Below the pieces are notes generated by a model. The model did not search any database and was not told the DNA's origin. It saw nothing but the letters and a program-made list of their open reading frames with translations. Source: Bernardetia sp963719525 (GTDB lineage Bacteria > Bacteroidota > Bacteroidia > Cytophagales > Bernardetiaceae). From it: a DNA stretch of 64,000 bases. The position numbers were made by a program, and so were the translations under genes. Location: the NCBI GenBank assembly GCA_963719525.1, contig CAVRCG010000004.1, positions 2,356,001-2,420,000 of the forward strand. Direction: 5' to 3'. Positions 58,514 to 64,000 of this stretch are shown here, piece after piece (the first letter of the stretch is position 1; each line of letters begins with the position of its first letter).

Positions 58514-60295
58514 ATGAAAGATTCCACAAACGAGAAAGACAACGATTTATCAATTTATTGGATGAAAAAAGATTTTCGTCTTACAGATAATCCTGCTTTG
58601 ACAAAGGCTTTGAGTGATGCAAAAAACAAAAATACAGAAATAGCTCTGCTTTTTGTAATCGAAGACCAATTTTTAGAAGCACCAGAAACTTCGGTTTTTC
58701 ATGTTAATTCTGTTTTTACTGCACTTTCAGATTTGCAGCGAGTGATTAAGAAAGAGTATAATAAAGAAATAGCTGTTTTTAGAGGAAATGTACTAGATAT
58801 TTTTGAGAAAATTTATAGCAAAACACCTTTTCAAAAACTTTATTCTCATCTTGAAATAGGAATTGATTGGACATTTGAAAGAGATAAAAAGGTAATTGAG
58901 TTTTGTGAGAAGAACAATATAGAATGGATAGAACTGCTTCAAACAGGCGTTTTTAGAAGACTAAAATCTAGAGACGAACGAGCAAAACTTTGGAGTACAT
59001 TTAATTATGCCAAAACTTATCCTGTTCCCTCAAAAGAAGATTTTGAAGTAGTTGGTTTTCCAAAAAATTGGAAACGATATAAAGAATATTATAAAAAACA
59101 TAATAAATTAGAAGTAGAAGATTTTGGATTTACTTTGAAAAATGATATTAAAAATTCGGAAAAAGAAAGTATAAAAGAACTTCAATCAGTGAGTGAGACA
59201 TCGGCACATCAAACCTTAGAGGATTTTCTGTATTACCGTGGAATTGCATACCGTGGAGGCATTTCTTCGCCTAATTCTGCTTTTACAGCAGGTTCTCGTT
59301 TTTCTACGCATTTGGCTTGGGGAACTCTTTCTGGTCGTTTTGCTTATCAGGCTACTCAAAATAGACAAAAAGAACTCAAATCAGAATTGGAAGAATTAGA
59401 CAAAAAATTAAAGAGCAAATCGGTATCTCTGAGCGAAAAAGAAAAGGAAGAAATAGAAGTTTTGATAAAAGAAAAAAAGCGTTGGAAATCTTCATTATCC
59501 TCTTTTTTGTCTCGTCTGCATTGGCGTGATCATTTCATTCAACGTTTGGAAACCGAGCCACAAATGGAGTTTGAAGCACTCAATACAGCGTATGAAAAGT
59601 TGGAATATGACGATGATCCAGATTTTTTGCAAGCTTGGGTAACAGGTCATACAGGTTTTCCATTAGTAGATGCGTGTATGCGATGCCTCAATCAAACAGG
59701 TTTTATTAATTTTCGAATGCGTGCCATGATTTCATCTTTTGCAATGCACACATTACATTTGAGCTGGCGAACTATCAACGCTCCAATGGCAAAATTATAT
59801 ACAGATTACGAACCTGGAATTCATATCAGTCAATTACAGATGCAAGCTGGCGTAGTCGGAATTAATACGCTACGAGTTTATAGTCCTACCAAACAAATTA
59901 TTGACCACGACCCAGAATGTGATTTTATCAAAGAATGGATTCCAGAACTAAGAGATTATTCGCCAGAACAAATTATTGCTCATGCCGAAAATCCAACTAC
60001 GACAGTTATTCAAAATTATCCAAAACCGATTGTAGATTGGAGTGATGAGTCTAAGCGAATGAAAGATAAATTTTTTGCTATTCGAAAATTACCAGAAACA
60101 AAAGAAATTTCTAAACTGGTATATGAAAAACACGGCTCTAGAATGGGTTCGATGGCAAGCAGAAGAAAGAAAAAAACTACTACAAAAAAGCCTAAAGAAA
60201 AAACAACAAAAATAAAGTCGGTAAGAAAGAAGACAGAAAAGAAGGAAGAAAAAGAGCCAAAAAATCAAACTAAAATTCCTTATCAAAACAAGTAG
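58514..60295 (+). CDS. Photolyase/cryptochrome family flavoprotein
   Basis: About 593 residues. The N-terminal photolyase domain opens IYWMKKDFRLTDNPALTKAL and the FAD-binding domain has TAGSRFSTHLAWGTLSGR, RLHWRDHFIQRLE, QAWVTGHTGFPLVDACMRCLNQTG, FRMRAMISSFAMHTLHLSW and YEPGIHISQLQMQ. Between them lies an extra charged coiled coil (about 285-320: KELKSELEELDKKLKSKS). The C-terminus (about 550-593) is a lysine-rich tail. It should repair UV-induced pyrimidine dimers with light or act as a blue-light receptor; the subclass is not settled from motifs. A second family member follows 53 bp downstream, so the two form a light-response/repair pair. TTG 58508 is also in frame; ATG is preferred. Confidence 0.85.
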   Translation: MKDSTNEKDNDLSIYWMKKDFRLTDNPALTKALSDAKNKNTEIALLFVIEDQFLEAPETSVFHVNSVFTALSDLQRVIKKEYNKEIAVFRGNVLDIFEKIYSKTPFQKLYSHLEIGIDWTFERDKKVIEFCEKNNIEWIELLQTGVFRRLKSRDERAKLWSTFNYAKTYPVPSKEDFEVVGFPKNWKRYKEYYKKHNKLEVEDFGFTLKNDIKNSEKESIKELQSVSETSAHQTLEDFLYYRGIAYRGGISSPNSAFTAGSRFSTHLAWGTLSGRFAYQATQNRQKELKSELEELDKKLKSKSVSLSEKEKEEIEVLIKEKKRWKSSLSSFLSRLHWRDHFIQRLETEPQMEFEALNTAYEKLEYDDDPDFLQAWVTGHTGFPLVDACMRCLNQTGFINFRMRAMISSFAMHTLHLSWRTINAPMAKLYTDYEPGIHISQLQMQAGVVGINTLRVYSPTKQIIDHDPECDFIKEWIPELRDYSPEQIIAHAENPTTTVIQNYPKPIVDWSDESKRMKDKFFAIRKLPETKEISKLVYEKHGSRMGSMASRRKKKTTTKKPKEKTTKIKSVRKKTEKKEEKEPKNQTKIPYQNK

Positions 60296-60348
60296 AAAGA
60301 ATAAATTTGATAAATCAAATGGCTACGTATAAATATTAAAAATATAGT

Positions 60349-62056
60349 ATGACAAAATTGAAAAAAACAGCTCTTTGTTGGTTCAGAAACGACTTACGAC
60401 TTCACGATAATGAAGTTATTCATCAAGCCATTCAAAAATATGAAAATGTACTTTGTATTTTTTGCTTTGATATAAGACAGTTTGAAAAATTAACTGAAAA
60501 GACAATTCTTAATGAAAAAACATATCAAAACTCTGAATCCAATTCTGACTTAAATAAAAATTTGGATTTGAATTTTAGAAAAACAGATGCAAAACGTCTT
60601 CAGTTTTTGTTCGAAACAATTAAAGACTTCAAAAAGAGTTTGAAAAAAACAGGTTCAGATTTGATTATTAAAACAGGAAATCCAGAAGAAATGATTCCGA
60701 ATTTTATAGAAGAATTTAATCAAGATGAAGAAACAAAACACAAAATAATTGAAATTTTTGCACAAAGTGAACCTACTTATGAAGAAATAATTATAGAGAA
60801 AAATCTAAAAAATGAACTTGCAAAACGAGATTTGAGAGTAGGAAAAAAGCTAATCAAACTCACTTTGGTTTGGGGCAAAACATTATATCACATTGAAGAT
60901 TCTCCTTTTCCACCATCAGAAACACCACAAGTTTCGAAAAGAATTTAGAATTGAACTTACCAAAAAAACAGACGTAAGAGAATTAATTGAAACGCCAAAA
61001 GAAATAAACTTGCCTGCAAATATAGAACTTTCTGATACTGATTTTTTCGGTAAAATTCCAACTTTTCAAAAACTCGGATTTCAAGAACCAGAATTAGAAC
61101 ATTTAGAAACAATTGCTTTTGAAGGTGGAGAAACAGCAGCGTTAGAGCGTTTGAGTTATTATACATTTGAGAGTGAGCTTCTGACAGGTTACAAATTTAC
61201 TCGTAATCGTTCTTTGGGTAAAGATTATAGTTCTAAGCTTTCGCCTTATTTGGCAGTTGGTGCGCTTTCTCCTCGCAAAATTTATTGGACAGTAAAAGAA
61301 TATGAAGAAAAAGTTAAGAAAAATATAAGTACATGGTGGCTTGTTTTTGAAGTTGTTTGGAGAGATTTTTTTTATTATCAATCTATAAAACACGGCAATC
61401 AGATTTTCAAAATTGAAGGAATAAAAAACAAAATTGAACAAGCAAAAGAGTTTGTAGAAGATTACGAACTTTTTGAAAAATGGGCAAACGGACAAACAGG
61501 AGTTCCTTTTGTAGATGCACACATGAGAGAACTTTTACAAACAGGTTTTATGTCTAATAGAGGGAGAGTAAACTGTGCTTCTTTTTTTACAAGAAATTAC
61601 AAAATTGATTGGCGATGGGGCGCAGCGTGGTTTGAAAGCCATTTATTAGATTACGATACGTGTAGTAATTGGTTGAATTGGAACACACAAGCATTGGATA
61701 TTTATTATACAAATCCGATTTGGCAAGGATTGAAGTACGATAAAAAAGCAGAATATATCAAAAATTGGATTCCAGAAATTGACGTAAAACTAAATGATGA
61801 GCTAAAAGATGAAGTACCAGTTTTGTTGCATGCGCCTTGGCTTTTAGAAAACCCACCAAAAAATTACATAAAGCCAGTAGAAATTTATGATAAATGGAAA
61901 TGGGCAACAGGAAGACTAAAAAGTGCCTACAAAAAACAGCTAGATAAACAAGCAGGAATAGAAGTAAAAGAAGATAAACCTAAAAAGAAAATGAAAAAGA
62001 AGAAAACGAAAAAGAAGAAAACAGAAATTAAAGCAGAAATTGAGAAAGAAAAGTAA
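60349..62056 (+). pseudogene. Cryptochrome DASH, split by a one-base frameshift
   Basis: Two overlapping frames (60349-60948 and 60893-62056) form one cry-DASH of about 570 residues. Part 1 has ALCWFRNDLRLHDNEVIHQA, VLCIFCFDIRQFE and VWGKTLYHIEDSPFPPSE, typical DASH motifs. Part 2 resumes KEFRIELTKKTDVREL and contains KLSPYLAVGALSPRKIYW, WANGQTGVPFVDAHMRELLQTGFMSNRGRVNCASFF, WRWGAAWFESHLLDYD and WLNWN, all FAD-domain signatures. The frame changes near 60930-60936 in CAAGTTTCG. Cry-DASH binds folate and FAD and repairs dimers in single-stranded or looped DNA. The C-terminus is a K-rich tail like that of its neighbour. Its TAA stop coincides with an M2 insertion site. Confidence 0.85.
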
Positions 62057-62057
62057 T

Positions 62058-62148
62058 AAAGGTTATCACGGTTAATTTAGCAATGTTCATTTTTCGTTTT
62101 TTGCTAATTTATTGGTAATCAACACTATAAATAACCGTGATAATGTTT
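62058..62148. repeat. M2-family element, copy E, without its central hairpin
   Basis: 91 bp with ends AAAGGTTATCACGGTT and AACCGTGATAATGTTT and direct repeat AAT (62055-62057, 62149-62151). It matches copy B except for an exact 50-bp deletion between two TTTTC repeats that removed the hairpin. The left AAT overlaps the stop codon of the cry-DASH gene. Confidence 0.88.
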
Positions 62149-62182
62149 AATAATCTATTTTCTTTACAAATTCGTATTTTAG

Positions 62183-63193
62183 TTATTTGCCTTCTATTTC
62201 TTTATTAAAAGCAGGAAGATGAAGACTAAATGTAGTTTTTTCTCGTGTAGATTCTAACAAAATTACAGAACCGTGTAATTTGTAGGCTGCTAATTGTGTG
62301 GTGTACAATTCTGTTCCTGTAGATTCGGAAAGATTAGCTACTTTATGAAACAAATTAAAAATAAGGTGATAATTAGAAACTGGGATTTCTATTCCATTGT
62401 AGGTAATAATAATTTCTAAGTCATTTAATTTTTGAAAAACTTGAATCTGAATGTACGATTTTTGATTTTCTTTAGCATCTATGTGTTTGACAGCAAATTC
62501 TAACAAATTTTTTATAATAGTTCTGAAAATTTCTATGTCTGTATAAAAATCTACTTTATCCATTTCTGAATGTATACTAAAATTTGTTTTTGAATAATTT
62601 CCCAGAAAACCGAGCGTTTTGTATACACTTTCAATTTCTTCTAAAACATTAAAATTCAAAGGTTCTGCAATTTCATTCTTGAGCATATTTATATACAAAA
62701 GATTTTCTAAAATGTTATTCATCTCAGAAGATGTCTTACCAATTCTGTCTAAATATTCTATTGCCAACGGATCTTTTACTTCTAGATTTGCAACCTGACA
62801 TAAACCCAGAAGCCGAACAATTGGTCCTTTTAAGTCGTGAGAAGCTCTATAAACAAACTGATCTAGTTCTGAATGGGTGGCTAAAAGCTGAGAATAAGCA
62901 TTTCTTACGTCGGAAGTTCGTTGATCTACTTTTGTTTTTAGTTTTTTATTCTGAATGGCAATGAGTTTTTTTGCATTTTCTAGTTCAATGGAATGACTGA
63001 TTGTTTGTTCGTTTATTAGCGATAATTTGTTATGTAACCTATCACTAATTTTAGTCAAAAATTTCATATCAGCCAACAGATCTGCGTAATCTAATGCAAG
63101 GTGTGCATAGGCTGTTTTCCATTCTTCAGCAGAAAAACTTTCATTCAAAAGTAATTGAGCTTGCTCTGCAATACGTTGTTCCTTTTCAAACAT
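62183..63193 (-). CDS. Histidine-kinase-like protein with degenerate ATP-binding domain
   Basis: A 336-residue cytoplasmic protein. An N-terminal helical region and coiled coil (about 1-105) lead to a HisKA helix with intact histidine in RASHDLKGPIVRLLGL (about H117). The HATPase region has the right layout but altered key residues: the N box reads IIKNLLEFAVKHI (the second, Mg-binding N is F), G1 reads ITYNGIEIP instead of D-x-G-x-G-I, and G2 reads GTELYTTQLA instead of G-x-G-L-G-L. It may therefore not bind ATP and could serve as a phosphoacceptor or scaffold. No response regulator is adjacent. An M2 element lies just after its 3' end. Confidence 0.8.
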   Translation of the reverse strand: MFEKEQRIAEQAQLLLNESFSAEEWKTAYAHLALDYADLLADMKFLTKISDRLHNKLSLINEQTISHSIELENAKKLIAIQNKKLKTKVDQRTSDVRNAYSQLLATHSELDQFVYRASHDLKGPIVRLLGLCQVANLEVKDPLAIEYLDRIGKTSSEMNNILENLLYINMLKNEIAEPLNFNVLEEIESVYKTLGFLGNYSKTNFSIHSEMDKVDFYTDIEIFRTIIKNLLEFAVKHIDAKENQKSYIQIQVFQKLNDLEIIITYNGIEIPVSNYHLIFNLFHKVANLSESTGTELYTTQLAAYKLHGSVILLESTREKTTFSLHLPAFNKEIEGK

Positions 63194-63442
63194 TTGGATA
63201 AGAATGAACTAAATAGAAATATGAAACTATAGTAAACAAAAATCAACTAATTTGTTCACGTAAATGACTTAGAATAGATAAATATAATACTAGATAAGTT
63301 ATGATTTTTAAGTTCAACATTACAAATAATATTTCCTTTTTACTTACAATTTTCTGTATTCTGATTTATATAAATTATTTTACATTAATAATACAAATTA
63401 TTTACCTTAAAGTACATTTTCATTGCAAAACCAGCACAAAAT
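63194..63442. other. AT-rich gap between the kinase-like gene and holA
   Basis: 249 bp, extremely AT-rich, without repeats or hairpins that I can support. A hydrophobic plus-strand frame (63301-63603) runs through it but overlaps holA by 160 bp and is not considered a gene. Confidence 0.4.
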
Positions 63443-64000
63443 TTATCCTAATATTCTTACCACTAACTCCCTTAGTATTTCTCCATCTTTGGCACTACTA
63501 TTTATTCCTTTTGATTGTGCATCGGCAATGCGAAGGGCGTGCAAGACAAACAAAATTTTGGGAACATTATAGTTACGAGCAGCAGCAGAGTAATCTTTTA
63601 TAAAAAATGGACTTACTCTCAAAATACTTGCAAGTTCGTTGTTGCTTTTTCCTTGATTTTTATGTATCAAAATAAGTTTACAAAAATATCCAAAAAGAGA
63701 AGAAACAATTGGAATAACAGGATTATCCTTTGGATTAGCTGCAAATGTTTTTATTATTTTGTGTGTTTTTAGACCGTTTCTTTGTGCTATGGCTCGTTGC
63801 AAATCAAAAACGTTATATTCTTTTGTTGTGCCGATGTATTTTTTTACTAGTTCGGTCGTAATTTGCGAAGGCTGTGATGATGAGTTAGGTTTGTCAAAAT
63901 TGAGTAGTAATTTGTCTATTTCGTTGGCTAATCGGGAGAGTTCTATTCCTACATTTTCAATGAGCCAAGCTGTTGCATCGGGTGTAATTCTGTATTTTTT
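63443..64000 (-). CDS. holA: DNA polymerase III subunit delta, 5' end outside window
   Basis: C-terminal about 185 residues of the clamp-loader delta subunit, which opens the beta sliding clamp. The visible part begins KKYRITPDATAWLIENVG, continues EIDKLLLNF and YIGTTKEYNVFDLQRAIAQRN (the conserved F-x-L-x-x-A motif), then VIPIVSSLFGYFCKLILIHKN, and ends VPKILFVLHALRIADAQSKGI, the collar-domain A-D-x-x-x-K-G signature. The frame is open to the window edge and the length fits the C-terminal half of a family of about 340 residues. Confidence 0.92.
   Translation of the reverse strand, partial: KKYRITPDATAWLIENVGIELSRLANEIDKLLLNFDKPNSSSQPSQITTELVKKYIGTTKEYNVFDLQRAIAQRNGLKTHKIIKTFAANPKDNPVIPIVSSLFGYFCKLILIHKNQGKSNNELASILRVSPFFIKDYSAAARNYNVPKILFVLHALRIADAQSKGINSSAKDGEILRELVVRILG

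Noticed and set aside
63301..63603. Hydrophobic 100-aa plus-strand frame
   Set aside because: It overlaps holA on the opposite strand by about 160 bp and its second half is the shadow of that gene.

Overview
The window is AT-rich (roughly two thirds A+T) and reads as a chromosome segment of a gliding Bacteroidota bacterium, most likely of the Cytophagales (Bernardetia/Flexibacter-like; the genus is inference). Support comes from the gliding lipoprotein gene gldH, phylum-typical families (DUF2480, DUF4856, DUF1573, PrcB-like and YfiR-like proteins), lipoproteins with SC or AC lipoboxes followed by D/K-rich linkers, promoters of the Bacteroidota type (TTG/TTTG, about 20 nt, TAnnTTTG), and little sign of Shine-Dalgarno sequences. 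Housekeeping genes are scattered as single genes or pairs on both strands.

Layout. 1-10.7 kb: partial queA, a TlpA-like thioredoxin, a frameshifted lipoprotein, a PrcB-like lipoprotein, a frameshifted rfaE1-type heptose kinase, a GAF-histidine kinase, pdxH, a DUF1573 protein, folA and a lysozyme-fold protein. 10.9-16.5 kb: a 1286-aa type IIG restriction-modification enzyme, a Uma2 nuclease and two orphan small genes. 16.6-28 kb: an alpha-2-macroglobulin-like protein with a late frameshift, YfiR-like, thioredoxin-SPOR, DnaJ-TPR, a chagasin-like lipoprotein, cdsA, DUF4856 and DUF3891 proteins. 28-36 kb: a 91-bp tandem repeat, hisF/hisA, gldH, dusB, a lipoprotein, a membrane protein, a winged-helix regulator and a TrmN6-like methyltransferase. 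36.4-44.3 kb is a small defence-type cluster: a second type IIG enzyme with an ISP-like C-terminus, an unknown 240-aa protein, a YoeB toxin relic, tRNA-His and a triple-TIR membrane protein interrupted by an in-frame TGA. 44.5-53.5 kb: suhB-like, a lone nuoD, two almost identical Rpn-type nuclease genes, pepP, DUF3999, DUF2480, a small OB-like protein and pdxJ. 53.6-57.9 kb: a 7TM-SpoIIE phosphatase gene whose signal peptide is split off by an IS5-type insertion sequence, a remnant of a second phosphatase, and a PhyH oxygenase. 58.5-64 kb: two photolyase/cryptochrome genes (the second, a cry-DASH, is frameshifted), a degenerate histidine kinase and partial holA.

The most distinctive content is non-coding. 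At least four families of short, non-autonomous, hairpin-bearing elements populate the intergenic gaps: M1 (TIR CTGATGTTACGCAA, about 212 bp, four copies), M2 (TIR AAANGTTATCACGGTT, about 140 bp, five copies, AAT/ATT target duplication), M3 (TIR GGTTGTGTAGTAAAATT, 171 bp) and G (TIR CAATATGAGTGACATT, about 169 bp). Two nested insertions (M3 in M1, M2 in G) and one exact hairpin deletion can be read directly. The hairpins of M2/G, and a second small palindrome family around queA and pdxJ, keep base pairing while their arm sequences change from copy to copy.

Five genes carry single-base frame disruptions or an in-frame stop, mostly at or near short homopolymers. They could be real decay, recoding or sequence errors, and are described individually. 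Base-level positions were counted by hand and may be off by one or two.
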